NCBI RefSeq assembly: GCF_018882095.1 | Contig: NZ_JACVPD010000002.1 | Coordinates: 124,001-188,000, forward strand | Direction: 5' to 3' | From: Polynucleobacter sp. CS-Odin-A6 | Lineage (GTDB): Bacteria; Pseudomonadota; Gammaproteobacteria; Burkholderiales; Burkholderiaceae | Length of the DNA stretch: 64,000 bases | Shown: one piece after another, positions 8,064 to 17,119 of the stretch | Layout: each line of letters starts with the position of its first letter | How positions within the stretch are numbered: the first letter of the stretch is position 1 | Program-made: the position numbers and the translations under genes | Notes under the pieces: model-generated | Databases searched by the model: none | Told to the model about the DNA's origin: nothing | Seen by the model: the letters and a program-made list of their open reading frames with translations, nothing else

Positions 8064-10973
8064 TTACAATTTTACCGCTTTAGCCTGATGTGCCATTTGC
8101 AAGAGCTCAGCTAAATGCTTTACCTTACGGCCAGTCTCTTGTTCAATTTGCTCTCTGCAACTAAAGCCATTCGTCAGAATGATCGTATCCTGATCAGCAG
8201 CTCGGACCGCCGGGAGTAATACCAGCTCGCCCACTGCTTTTGACATGGCTACATGCTCGGGATTAAATCCAAATGAACCGGCCATACCGCAACAACCACT
8301 ATCAATGTAATTGGCCTTAGCTCCCAAAGCGCTGAGGAGAGCGATATCGCCCTTTGTACCAAATAAAGACTTTTGATGGCAATGGGAGTGAACCAAGACT
8401 TCGCAGTCTAGAGGCGGAGGCGTATAACCATTCTCATACAAGAAGTCACCTAACAAATAGCTGCTAGATGCCAACAGCTTAGCTCTTGGGTCATGCGGAA
8501 AGAATTTTAATAGCTCATCTTTAAATACGGACATACAGCCAGGCTCAAGACCGACCACCGCAATTGGTGAATCCGCATCTGCACCAATCTGATCTCCAAT
8601 CGCATCCAGAATTTTCTCTAGCTTTTGTTTGGCCAAATCAAGGTAACCAAAATCATATAAAGGACGCCCACAACATAATGGCGTCTTTGGCAAAGTAGCC
8701 TCGAAACCAGCATGAGCGAGTACCTCTACCGCAGCATTCGCAACCTCTGGATGAAAGTGCTCACAGAAAGTATCTACCCAGAGAATGACTTTTTTCTGTC
8801 CTACGCTTGTAGTCGTCGATTGCTTGAACTGTTTACTGAAAGATTTGCTGGCGAACTTGGGCAAGCTCCGTTCTTGCGCTACCCCACCAACCCACTTAGC
8901 GAGACTAGATAAAACGGGGGTTTGCATCACCCCATTCATCAACCAGCCAAACTTACCCGCTAAAGGCGCCCAGTCACCAATGCGGCCCATCGTCAAGGCT
9001 TGGCGAGGTCGGCTATTTTTTTCATGATAGTGCGATAAAAACTCCGCCTTATACGAGGCCATATCCACGTGAGCCGGACAATCACTCTTACAGCCCTTAC
9101 AGGAAAGGCAGGTATCGAGCGCCTCTTTCAGCTCTTTGCTTTCCCAGCCATCAGTAATCACCTCACCTTGGAGCATTTCCCAAAAGAGTCTTGAGCGGCC
9201 GCGAGTAGAGAAGCGCTCCTCTTTGGTAGCGCGATAGCTTGGACACATCGTGCCGACTTTTTCACTGCGGCACTTACCCATACCAACACAGCGCTCAACT
9301 GCTCTTTGAAAGCCATTACCCTCTTGACTTAAGAAATTGAGTCGCGTTTTGATATTGACCACTTTATATTCTGGGCCCATGCGCAGATTTTCATCTACGC
9401 GATAAGGATGAACTACTTTACCCGGATTGAGCTTATTTTGCGGATCCCAAATGCGCTTGAATTCATGCATGGCACCCATTAATTCTTCGCCAAACATAAT
9501 GGGTAAGAACTCCGCACGCGCTTGACCATCGCCATGCTCACCGGTCAATGAACCACCAAACGCCACCACGAGAGTGGCGGCATCCCGAATAAAGGATCTG
9601 AATTTGGCAACACCTTCTACTGTGCGTAAATTAAAGGTGATACGCGCATGAATACAGCCATCGCCAAAGTGCCCATAGAGTGAAGTTTCATACTCATAAG
9701 AATCGACTAGCGCTTGGAAGGCTCGCAGATACTCACCTAAGCGGGCTGGATCCACCGCCGCATCTTCCCAACCTACGACTGGATCAGGAGAATCAGGATC
9801 AATCGATAAGTGAGTTGCTGATGCGCCATTTTCACGAATCGACCAAATCCGCTTTTGCACAGACGAATCGGGCACCAACCAAGTGGATGGCTGAGGACCT
9901 TTTGTTCTTGTCTTGAAATACTGTTCTGCCTTTTCAGCTTGAGCCACTGCACCCTCAAGGGTATCGTCACCAAACTCTACTACCACCCAAGCATTTCCTG
10001 GTGGCAATAAATCAATTTCAGCCTTAGCTAGATTACGCTGCTGCAAGCCTCGAATAATTTTGTAATCCAAACCTTCAATCGCAATGGGATTAAAGGACTG
10101 GTATTCAGGTACTGCATCCCCAGCCAGATAAATATCTTCAAAACCCAATACCAATACAACCCGTTTAGCAGGGCTCTTTACCAGTCTAACTTTTGCGGCC
10201 AGGGTTAATGCACAAGTTCCTTCAGTCCCAACCAAAGCCTTGGCAACGTTAAATCCATTCTCAGGTAAAAGCTGATCTAAGTTATATCCCGAGACACGGC
10301 GTTTGATATTCGGAAAGCGGGTACGAATCTGCTCAGCATAGCGATCGCGCAAAGTCAGCAAGTCTTGATAGATTTGCCCCTTGCGACCACCAGCAGCAAT
10401 AATTTGCTCCAGCTCTTGATCTGAGGTTGGGCCAACCCAAAAACGCTCGCCATCATAGGTCAAGATCTCTAAGGCCTCGGTATTTTCTAGTGTCTTACCT
10501 GCCATCACTGAGTGGGCACCACAGGAGTTGTTAGCAACCATGCCGCCCAAAGTACAGCGGCTATGGGTAGAAGGATCTGGGGCAAAAGTAAGGCCATGCA
10601 ACTCAGCAGCATCCCGCAAAGAATCGCAAATCACACCTGGCTCGACAAGCGCGTTACCAGCGACTGGATCAAGAGCAAGAATGTGATTGCAATACTTGGA
10701 AATATCAAAAACAACTGCGTTATTAACGGTCTGGCCATTCATAGAGGTGCCAGCACCGCGCATCAGCACTGGCGCATTATTGCGGTGGCAAATCTCAATT
10801 CCTTTGACAAATTCCTCGGTATTTTTTGGGGTGACGACCCCTATCGGAATTTGACGGTAATTCGATGCTTCTGAGGCATATACCGCTTGATGGGCTGTAT
10901 CAAAATGAACAGAACTCCCAAGAGCTGCCGTCAGCTCTACATTGAGCTGCTCCCACTGAGAAATACCACCCAT
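8064..10973 (-). CDS. FAD-linked oxidase / FeS-protein fusion (YdiJ-like D-2-hydroxyacid dehydrogenase)
   Basis: 969-residue soluble flavoprotein fusing a D-lactate/glycolate oxidase type FAD module with an iron-sulfur module. The FAD-binding 4 domain covers about residues 30-270 (PVLMRGAGTSMNGQ, GGMVANNSCGAHS), and the FAD-oxidase C domain ends near 540 (GEHGDGQARAEF, LNPGKVV). Two ferredoxin-type cysteine sets follow (CVGMGKCR with TMCPSYRAT, then CLSCKGCKSDCP), then two CCG-type cysteine-rich motifs (CCGRPLYDFG and CCGMAGSFGF). This is the YdiJ/D-2-hydroxyglutarate dehydrogenase architecture. It would oxidise a D-2-hydroxyacid and pass electrons to a quinone or carrier. Substrate is not set by sequence alone. 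Monocistronic. Confidence 0.9.
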   Translation of the reverse strand: MGGISQWEQLNVELTAALGSSVHFDTAHQAVYASEASNYRQIPIGVVTPKNTEEFVKGIEICHRNNAPVLMRGAGTSMNGQTVNNAVVFDISKYCNHILALDPVAGNALVEPGVICDSLRDAAELHGLTFAPDPSTHSRCTLGGMVANNSCGAHSVMAGKTLENTEALEILTYDGERFWVGPTSDQELEQIIAAGGRKGQIYQDLLTLRDRYAEQIRTRFPNIKRRVSGYNLDQLLPENGFNVAKALVGTEGTCALTLAAKVRLVKSPAKRVVLVLGFEDIYLAGDAVPEYQSFNPIAIEGLDYKIIRGLQQRNLAKAEIDLLPPGNAWVVVEFGDDTLEGAVAQAEKAEQYFKTRTKGPQPSTWLVPDSSVQKRIWSIRENGASATHLSIDPDSPDPVVGWEDAAVDPARLGEYLRAFQALVDSYEYETSLYGHFGDGCIHARITFNLRTVEGVAKFRSFIRDAATLVVAFGGSLTGEHGDGQARAEFLPIMFGEELMGAMHEFKRIWDPQNKLNPGKVVHPYRVDENLRMGPEYKVVNIKTRLNFLSQEGNGFQRAVERCVGMGKCRSEKVGTMCPSYRATKEERFSTRGRSRLFWEMLQGEVITDGWESKELKEALDTCLSCKGCKSDCPAHVDMASYKAEFLSHYHEKNSRPRQALTMGRIGDWAPLAGKFGWLMNGVMQTPVLSSLAKWVGGVAQERSLPKFASKSFSKQFKQSTTTSVGQKKVILWVDTFCEHFHPEVANAAVEVLAHAGFEATLPKTPLCCGRPLYDFGYLDLAKQKLEKILDAIGDQIGADADSPIAVVGLEPGCMSVFKDELLKFFPHDPRAKLLASSSYLLGDFLYENGYTPPPLDCEVLVHSHCHQKSLFGTKGDIALLSALGAKANYIDSGCCGMAGSFGFNPEHVAMSKAVGELVLLPAVRAADQDTIILTNGFSCREQIEQETGRKVKHLAELLQMAHQAKAVKL

Positions 10974-11094
10974 AATTAATCCTTGTTAACTGCGATTACC
11001 CTTTTTGGGCACTCCACATTCTAACAATTCTTGACGATTTGTGATTGTTGCTAAATTTGTCAAATTAGATGGATTTAAGCTGATGAATCCGTAG

Positions 11095-11820
11095 TTAAGT
11101 CTTTGCACCATCAAGAGCACGTCTACTCTGGATAAACCCTCCAGATAAAACTGCCAACACGACTACCACTTGAAAGATGTACTCCCATATTGGGTTCTGA
11201 GTGGCAAGCCATTCTTCGGAGAGGGGTTCTGATGTCATCATTTTTGCTGCCGTCCATGCCAAGACACCAGCGCCCAAATAGGTGACCGAAGGGTAGCGCT
11301 CTACTAGCTTCAGTATTTGTGTGGATCCCCAAATGACTATGGGGATACTAATCAGCAGTCCAATAACAACCAACACATAACTGCCATGTGAAGCCCCGGC
11401 AACCGCTAAGACGTTATCCAGGCCCATAACTGCATCTGCAATCACAATGGTTTTCATGGCACCCCAAAAAGTGGTTTTGGCGTGATCATGCGCTTTACCA
11501 TCTTGTGCGGGACAGAGTAAGCGAAAAGCTATCCACACCAATAGCAAGCCACCGATCAGCATTAAACCGGGGATGTTCAACAAATACACTACCAATAGCG
11601 TCATGACACTTCTGACTGCAATCGCTCCCACTGCACCCCAAACAATCGCCTTCTTTTGCAAATGGGCTGGTAAATTTTTAGCAGCCATTGCAATGATGAT
11701 TGCATTGTCCCCAGCTAAAACAAGGTCAATCACAATAATTGCCAGTAATGCCGAAAAAAATTCCGGGCTAAATAGCTCCACCTTAATCTCCTCACTCAGA
11801 TTGCTATCCATGCATTTCAT
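11095..11820 (-). CDS. TerC family integral membrane protein (YjbE/YkoY type)
   Basis: 241 residues, about seven membrane helices. Signature acidic segments sit inside helices: IVIDLVLAGDNAIIIAMA near residue 30 and DAVMGLDNVLAVAG near 130, which supply the paired Asp/Asn metal-coordinating positions of TerC proteins. Relatives export manganese or help metallate exported enzymes. Start is ATG 11820 or the ATG three codons later (MDSNLSEE). It is divergent from the NhaR-like regulator with a 90-base shared promoter region. No yybP-ykoY-like riboswitch fits in that gap. Confidence 0.88.
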   Translation of the reverse strand: MKCMDSNLSEEIKVELFSPEFFSALLAIIVIDLVLAGDNAIIIAMAAKNLPAHLQKKAIVWGAVGAIAVRSVMTLLVVYLLNIPGLMLIGGLLLVWIAFRLLCPAQDGKAHDHAKTTFWGAMKTIVIADAVMGLDNVLAVAGASHGSYVLVVIGLLISIPIVIWGSTQILKLVERYPSVTYLGAGVLAWTAAKMMTSEPLSEEWLATQNPIWEYIFQVVVVLAVLSGGFIQSRRALDGAKT

Positions 11821-11910
11821 GGATTTCTATAAGGCTAATTTAGGGGAATTTGCATTAAACTAAAAGCAGAGATATATTGATTATAATTTCGTAAAAAACT
11901 GAATATTAAA

Positions 11911-12783
11911 ATGCTCTATAACTATCGTCACCTTTATTATTTTTGGGTAGTAGCGAAAGAGGGGAGCATGTCTAAGGCTGCCGAGCGCCTGAACATTGCC
12001 ATTCAGACAATCAGTGCCCAGGTGCATGAATTAGAAAAATCACTCGGCTACCTGTTGCTTAAGCCTGCGGGTCGTGGACTTGCGTTAACAGAGTCGGGGT
12101 TTGCAGCTTTAGCTATTGCGGATCAAATCTTTCTCTTGGGGGAGAAGTTACCCGAAGCCATCAGGGAGGCAGCAAGCTTCCCTAAAACCAAAATTACGGT
12201 TGGCGTGTCTGATGGCTTATCTAAGCTGGTTACCAGGCAACTTCTGGCGCCCATTTTGGAAAAAAATGATGTTCAGTTAATAGCTCATGATGGAGAATTT
12301 GAAGACCTCTTAGCAGATCTGGCATTACATCGACTCGACATTGTCTTGGCCGATCGACCGGCACCAATTAATAAAAATCTCCATGTGTATAGCAAGGAGT
12401 TGCTCAAGTCATCGATTGCTTGGTTCGGTCCCAGCAAAGTATTAAAGCGAAGCAAAAAAGCGTTTCCCCAGTGTCTTAATGACCTACCCATTCTTTTACC
12501 AACCACCCATTCTAAGGTTCGCCACTTAATTGATCAGTGGTTTGTCCACAATGGCATCAGCCCTAATATTGCTGGTGAGTTTGAAGATAGCGCTCTACTA
12601 AAAACTTTTGCAGCCAGCGGCTTAGGCGTATTTCCTGCCGGCAAAATCATTGCTAAAGATTTGAAGGAGACCTATCACATGGACCTAATTGGGGATTGCG
12701 AGGACATCTATGGATATTTTTATGCGATTCGTTCAGAAAAGAAGATTCAACACCCACTCATTGAAGCCATTATTAAACGATAA
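11911..12783 (+). CDS. nhaR: LysR-family regulator, NhaR-like
   Basis: 290 residues. The N-terminal winged helix (NYRHLYYFWVVAKEGSMSKA, then AIQTISAQVHELEKSLG) is closest in pattern to NhaR, the activator of the Na+/H+ antiporter gene nhaA in enterobacteria, rather than to generic LysR proteins. The effector domain covers residues 90-290. It precedes an SbtA-type sodium/bicarbonate symporter gene by 15 bases in the same direction, so a sodium- or alkali-linked role is coherent, and it is divergent from terC, which it might also control. No clear SD precedes the ATG. Confidence 0.85.
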   Translation: MLYNYRHLYYFWVVAKEGSMSKAAERLNIAIQTISAQVHELEKSLGYLLLKPAGRGLALTESGFAALAIADQIFLLGEKLPEAIREAASFPKTKITVGVSDGLSKLVTRQLLAPILEKNDVQLIAHDGEFEDLLADLALHRLDIVLADRPAPINKNLHVYSKELLKSSIAWFGPSKVLKRSKKAFPQCLNDLPILLPTTHSKVRHLIDQWFVHNGISPNIAGEFEDSALLKTFAASGLGVFPAGKIIAKDLKETYHMDLIGDCEDIYGYFYAIRSEKKIQHPLIEAIIKR

Positions 12784-12798
12784 CTTGCGAACAGAATC

Positions 12799-13767
12799 AT
12801 GGCCAACTTCTTAGATCCAGCAATCCTATTCTTTATCTTTGGTGTATTTGCTGGCGCCGTTAAGTCCAATTTAGAAATTCCGCAACCGATTTCGCGATTT
12901 TTGTCGCTTTACCTACTCATGGCATTAGGGCTCAAGGGTGGGTTTGCTTTGCACAAGTCGGGCTTCACTACAGAAATTGCCCTCTCATTGGGTCTTGCAG
13001 TCTTTTTAGCTATCCTCATTCCCTTAATTGGTTACCGAATTCTGAGAACCAAACTCAACGCCTTTGACGCAGCTGCGGTTGCAGCGACCTACGGCTCCGT
13101 GAGTGCGGTAACCTTCATCACTGCCACTCAATATTTAGATCAATTTCAGATCATCTATGGTGGCCATATGGCTGCAGCCATGGCGCTGATGGAGTCTCCA
13201 GCAATCATCTTAGCAATCGTTTTAGCAAATAAAGCCAGATCCTTCCATGCCATCCACACTCAATCGCAACATGCGCCCGTAGGTCTATCAAAAATACTGC
13301 ATGAATCTTTTACAGATGGCGCGCAACTACTTTTATTGGGATCCATGGTCGTTGGATTAGTGAGTGGAGATGCAGGCCAAAAGTTAATGGCGCCATTTTC
13401 AATAGACTTATTCAAGGGAATGCTAGCTTTCTTTCTATTAGATATGGGTCTGATGGCGGCTAGAAATATTCCAGGCCTTAAAGGGAAGCCGCCGATAACC
13501 CTGCTGTATGCCATTGGCTCACCACTGTCACACGCCCTCATTGCACTCACACTATGCAAGCTCATTGGACTACCCCTTGGCGACACGATCTTACTAATGG
13601 TGCTAGCTTCAAGCGCCTCTTATATTGCCGTACCGGCTGTTTTGCGCCATGCGCTACCCGAGGTCAATCCAGCGCTTTATATGGGAATGTCTCTAGGCAT
13701 TACCTTTCCATTCAATATCATTCTGGGCATTCCCCTGTATGCCATATTGGCGAAACTCGTTATATAG
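12799..13767 (+). CDS. sbtA: SbtA-type sodium-dependent bicarbonate transporter
   Basis: 322 residues, about ten membrane helices, with the two inverted five-helix halves typical of the SBT family (first half ends near 160, second begins near 165). The opening (FLDPAILFFIFGVFAGAVKSNLEIP) and the helix AAAVAATYGSVSAVTFITA are characteristic. Cyanobacterial members import HCO3- with Na+ and are shut by the PII-like SbtB. No sbtB-like gene is adjacent here. In a heterotroph the role would be anaplerotic bicarbonate supply. The 15-base spacing implies an operon with the NhaR-like regulator. Confidence 0.85.
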   Translation: MANFLDPAILFFIFGVFAGAVKSNLEIPQPISRFLSLYLLMALGLKGGFALHKSGFTTEIALSLGLAVFLAILIPLIGYRILRTKLNAFDAAAVAATYGSVSAVTFITATQYLDQFQIIYGGHMAAAMALMESPAIILAIVLANKARSFHAIHTQSQHAPVGLSKILHESFTDGAQLLLLGSMVVGLVSGDAGQKLMAPFSIDLFKGMLAFFLLDMGLMAARNIPGLKGKPPITLLYAIGSPLSHALIALTLCKLIGLPLGDTILLMVLASSASYIAVPAVLRHALPEVNPALYMGMSLGITFPFNIILGIPLYAILAKLVI

Positions 13768-13819
13768 ATACTCGAAGTCATCCAATCAAAGAGATTCACA
13801 TAGGCATTTCTCAAACGCG

Positions 13820-14638
13820 TTATCGCACAACGATATTGGCACCCTGACGTAATTGGGATAAGAATTCAAATTGCTTTTTCTGGACCAGGCCATTCCGAAT
13901 AGCTGCTTTAGCCTGTTCAAAAGTAGGTGGCTTAGTGGATTTTTTGTCCTCCAACTTAATCAAATACCAGCCCTGTGGCATTTGAATAGGCGCCGGAGAA
14001 ACTTGACCCTTAGAGAGCGTTATCAAAACACTAGCAATCTGTGGCAAAGTTTGACCTGCCTGAACCCAACCTACCGCTCCGCCCTGAACTTTGTTTGGCG
14101 CCAATGAAACACTCTTGGCCACCTTATCAAAAGATTCACCCTTTTTAATTCTGACTAAGGCGGCTTTCGCCTCAGCTTCAGTAGCAACCGCTATATCACT
14201 CACTTTATATTCCACGATCATGCCTTGCGATCCCAGAGAAGCGACCTCACGGTCATACTCTGCTTGGACATCAGCTTCACTCACAGGATTTTTTGACATA
14301 AAAGTGGATAGCTCTAGATCCGCTAAATAGTTTTGACGAATCAAAGCCAATTGGCGATTTGCTCTATCGGAGTTTGCCAACCCATCTTTATCAGCTTGCT
14401 GAGACAAGAGGGTGATTTCAATCAATTTACTCAAGACTACTTTGCGCAACTCAGGTGAATCTTTTTGACCTTGAGATAAAGCCGCCTGAATACCCTGCTC
14501 AACAGTATCATTGGAAATAATGAATCCATTAACCGAAGCTGCGGCGTTGATCGGCAATGCATCCTGAGAATATGCTGAAGTTACACAGCCCAAGAGAATG
14601 AAGGCGCTTGCAAGTAAACGAATAGAAGTGAATTTCAT
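13820..14638 (-). CDS. PpiC/parvulin-type peptidyl-prolyl isomerase, exported
   Basis: 272 residues with an N-terminal signal (LLASAFILLGCVTSAYSQ). C18 sits in a lipobox-like LLGC, but cleavage after AYS is equally possible. A SurA/PrsA-like helical region (residues 30-130) precedes a parvulin domain at about 135-245 (KGESFDKVAK, QGGAVGWVQAGQ, GWYLIKLEDKK). It would assist folding of outer-membrane or periplasmic proteins. The 117-residue ORF and a TSUP permease lie upstream on the same strand. Confidence 0.88.
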   Translation of the reverse strand: MKFTSIRLLASAFILLGCVTSAYSQDALPINAAASVNGFIISNDTVEQGIQAALSQGQKDSPELRKVVLSKLIEITLLSQQADKDGLANSDRANRQLALIRQNYLADLELSTFMSKNPVSEADVQAEYDREVASLGSQGMIVEYKVSDIAVATEAEAKAALVRIKKGESFDKVAKSVSLAPNKVQGGAVGWVQAGQTLPQIASVLITLSKGQVSPAPIQMPQGWYLIKLEDKKSTKPPTFEQAKAAIRNGLVQKKQFEFLSQLRQGANIVVR

Positions 14639-14692
14639 GAATGACTCTTTTCTAAAATAGATAAGTAATAGTAACAGTTGAGTCCATAGCCT

Positions 14693-15046
14693 CTAGAAAG
14701 TGATTGTTGCGGGTATTGGCTCAAAGGGTGCGGCAGACTCGGCACCCTGAGCTTCCGCCTGCTCTTCACCATCCGGATTTTTAATATAATGCGAATCAAA
14801 TGGTCTTTTGGGCGCTTGCTGAACTGGTGTAGGGCTCGAGTAAAGGGGCCCCATCGGCGTCTCAGCTGGAGAAATGGGCTGCCGATTAAACTTCTGCATC
14901 TGAGCAGGGGTGTATGGTGAAAATGTTTGGCTATATACAAGCATAGGGACCCCCAAACCACAGGCAATCAATAGTTTAAGAACTGCCTGAGGTTTAGTTT
15001 GATGCTGCTTCTGATTCAATGTTTGAATGCGTATTATCTTTTCCAT
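14693..15046 (-). CDS. Hypothetical proline-rich protein with N-terminal signal or anchor
   Basis: 117 residues. A basic N-terminus (MEKIIRIQTLNQKQH) leads to a hydrophobic segment at about 21-38 (AVLKLLIACGLGVPMLVYSQ) and then a proline- and glutamine-rich hydrophilic tail (SPYTPAQMQKF, SPTPVQQAPKRP). Probably exported or anchored in the inner membrane with the tail in the periplasm. It lies seven bases after the TSUP permease gene and 54 bases before the parvulin gene, suggesting one transcript. No family recognised. An overlapping frame (14635-14967) was judged less likely. Confidence 0.55.
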   Translation of the reverse strand: MEKIIRIQTLNQKQHQTKPQAVLKLLIACGLGVPMLVYSQTFSPYTPAQMQKFNRQPISPAETPMGPLYSSPTPVQQAPKRPFDSHYIKNPDGEEQAEAQGAESAAPFEPIPATITF

Positions 15047-15053
15047 AGTGAAC

Positions 15054-15830
15054 TCAGGCGCCTAAGCCATCAGCAATTAATTTCATACTCGCTGCCAATA
15101 AAAATAGTTGGATAACGATGTAATACCATTTAGCTGAAATTTTCTTGGCCAAATAGAAGCCTAAGTACACACCCACCGGAACCAAAGGTAGCAATAGTAT
15201 GGAAGTGGCTAATTGGTTGAGGTTGAGCAAATCCAAATAAGTATAGGGAAGTAGCTTACCGAAATTGAGGACGGTAAAAAATATACCCAATGTAGAGGTA
15301 TACACCATTGGGGGCACCCGCTCCCTCAACATATAAATCGTAATAGGCGGACCTCCAATATGCGCAACAAAGGAGGTAAAGCCAGAAAGACAGCCCATCA
15401 CTCTACCCAACCAAGGGTAGGGCTTTGCTTCTTTGAGACTCAGGCGGGACATCACGACACTCTGCACCAGAAACAGCAAGGTAAATATGCCAATCGAAAG
15501 AGACAACATCTGTGGAGTTATTACAGAGAAAAAGAAGTACCCGATGAGCATGCCAACCCCAGCTGGTAACAAAACAATTTTCAGAATCCGTCGATCCGCA
15601 TTAACCCAAAACCGGCGCAAGCCAACCAAATCAATCGCAATCAATAAGGGAAGCAAAATAGCCAATGCTTCGGTAAGGCTAGATTGACTAGCAATCAACG
15701 GAGGCGCAATGACACCTAGACCGGCACCAAAGCCACTCTTTGACATACCCAAAATCAGCACACTGATTGCAGCCAGCACAAAAAAGGTGGCTGAATGCTG
15801 GTTAAAGGCCTGGAGCAAAGGGATCATCAA
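15054..15830 (-). CDS. TSUP family permease (TauE/SafE)
   Basis: 258 residues, about eight helices. Repeated TSUP motifs are visible: a glycine-rich G-x-G segment in the first half (LGMSKSGFGAGLGVIAPPL) and its counterpart in the second half (GCLSGFTSFVAHIGGPPI). TSUP proteins export sulfite, sulfoacetate or other organosulfur and carboxylate anions. Substrate cannot be set here; the sulfite reductase cluster is 36 kb away. A second TSUP gene lies at the right edge of the window. Confidence 0.88.
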   Translation of the reverse strand: MMIPLLQAFNQHSATFFVLAAISVLILGMSKSGFGAGLGVIAPPLIASQSSLTEALAILLPLLIAIDLVGLRRFWVNADRRILKIVLLPAGVGMLIGYFFFSVITPQMLSLSIGIFTLLFLVQSVVMSRLSLKEAKPYPWLGRVMGCLSGFTSFVAHIGGPPITIYMLRERVPPMVYTSTLGIFFTVLNFGKLLPYTYLDLLNLNQLATSILLLPLVPVGVYLGFYLAKKISAKWYYIVIQLFLLAASMKLIADGLGA

Positions 15831-15940
15831 TGGGTCAAATGACGCGGTAAGAAGAATGGCTCATTTTAGAGTCAAAACTACTATGTGCGAATAGCTAATC
15901 ACAGTATCCTGAAGGTGAACACCTCAGGTGAGCTGCGCCC

Positions 15941-16471
15941 ATGAAAACATCCCTACCCCCTCCAAATAAATACTACCCACTGGGCGAGGGCAAGGCTTAC
16001 TTTATTCGCCCAATTCAGTTGGATGACAAAAAACGTCTCATTGACCTTTTCAACCACCTTTCACCTGAAAGCCGTTATCTGAGATTCGCACATGCAATCG
16101 CCAATTTACAGAATGATTTTTTAGAAAATATCTTGCACTTGGACTATAAAAAAGAAATGGCTTTAGTTGCTGTTATTCAGAATCAACATGGGGACGAAGA
16201 AATTATTGGTATCTCACGTTACATCACTCTGCCTAAGCAACCTATTTGTGAATTCTCTCTCAGCGTGAGTGATAGTCACACTGAACATGGAGTAGGTACA
16301 CATTTAATGCTTGACCTGATAAACCATGCAAAAGAGAATGGTTTAAAAGCAATGGCGGGGTATGTCCTTGCCAATAATTCTAAAATGCTTCATCTGGTGA
16401 ATGAATTGGGGTTCAAGGTATCCACTATCGACGATGATCCCGACTTTAAAACCGCCAATCTCCCGCTCTAA
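15941..16471 (+). CDS. GNAT family N-acetyltransferase
   Basis: 176 residues with the GNAT fold: YFIRPIQLDD at residue 20, LSPESRYLRFAHA near 46, and the acetyl-CoA loop EHGVGTHLM at about 120, followed by the NSKMLHLVNELGF segment near 146. The N-terminal pattern (SPESRYLRF) resembles the acetyltransferase domain of protein lysine acetyltransferases of the Pat/YfiQ type, here without the large acyl-CoA synthetase-like domain. It is a single gene with its own promoter. Confidence 0.85.
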   Translation: MKTSLPPPNKYYPLGEGKAYFIRPIQLDDKKRLIDLFNHLSPESRYLRFAHAIANLQNDFLENILHLDYKKEMALVAVIQNQHGDEEIIGISRYITLPKQPICEFSLSVSDSHTEHGVGTHLMLDLINHAKENGLKAMAGYVLANNSKMLHLVNELGFKVSTIDDDPDFKTANLPL

Positions 16472-16592
16472 TCAAGTTGCCCAAAAACTGCAAAAAATCT
16501 GAAGTGCAAAGAATTTTTTAGCCTAGTTAAGCAATAGGTCTGTGCTTGCAAGACTTTATTTGCTATTCTGCAACATCACTCAAAGGATCAAT

Positions 16593-16811
16593 ATGACGAA
16601 CGATACCCAAACTCCAAACGACGAAGATTTTGACTATGGGTGCGAATGCGCCATGACGCTGTTAAATGAGCCTACAGAAGATTGCTTGAATGATCTGATC
16701 GATGAGCTTGATGAAGATGGCATGATCGCCACTGAAGTGGTCTATGGGCTTTTAGCCACCATCCTGATGAGCATTACCTCCGAGGATGAAGATGACGAGG
16801 AAATTCAGTAA
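16593..16811 (+). CDS. Hypothetical very acidic protein (72 aa)
   Basis: Starting at ATG 16593 (MTNDTQTPNDEDF) with AAAGGA a few bases upstream gives 72 residues, strongly acidic (runs of D and E at both ends, SEDEDDEEIQ at the C-terminus) around a hydrophobic core (VVYGLLATILMSI). A longer reading from 16542 adds a non-conserved-looking hydrophobic stretch and lacks an SD. No family recognised. It converges with phhB five bases away. Confidence 0.6.
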   Translation: MTNDTQTPNDEDFDYGCECAMTLLNEPTEDCLNDLIDELDEDGMIATEVVYGLLATILMSITSEDEDDEEIQ

Positions 16812-16816
16812 GGTTG

Positions 16817-17119
16817 TTACCCCAAGATCTGTAACGAAAATTGATCCATGGCACGGGCCATAGAAAGATCTAGCTCAGTTAATGCCTTCATTGAATGGGT
16901 GCTCAATCGAACGGATACCATATTCCAAGCATTAGACCAATCCGGATGGTGATCTATTTCCTCGGCAAAGTTTGCACAAAGCGTCATGAACTGAAAAGCA
17001 TCTTTAAAGTCTTTAAAGATAAATTTTCGCTCTAACTCTTGCTGATTAGAACTGACCTGCCAATCAGGCAACATCTTTTGAAAATCAAAATCTTGGGCAA
17101 GCAGATTTGGCTTAGACAT
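16817..17119 (-). CDS. phhB: Pterin-4a-carbinolamine dehydratase
   Basis: 100 residues from ATG 17119 (MSKPNLLAQDF). Active-site motif EEIDHHPDWSN with H57 and H58 plus H75 in RLSTHS matches the PCD/DCoH family, which dehydrates 4a-hydroxytetrahydropterin during aromatic amino acid hydroxylation. No phenylalanine hydroxylase gene is adjacent, so it may serve general pterin recycling. Its first eight bases overlap the end of the pseudouridine synthase gene (ATGTCTAA), so the two are translationally coupled. Confidence 0.92.
   Translation of the reverse strand: MSKPNLLAQDFDFQKMLPDWQVSSNQQELERKFIFKDFKDAFQFMTLCANFAEEIDHHPDWSNAWNMVSVRLSTHSMKALTELDLSMARAMDQFSLQILG

Noticed and set aside
14635..14967. 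110-residue ORF on the minus strand
   Set aside because: Overlaps the 117-residue ORF in another frame. The latter has a signal-like segment and cleaner spacing to both neighbours.
15360..15687. Plus-strand ORFs antisense to the TSUP gene
   Set aside because: They are low-complexity shadows of a strongly supported gene with no start signals.
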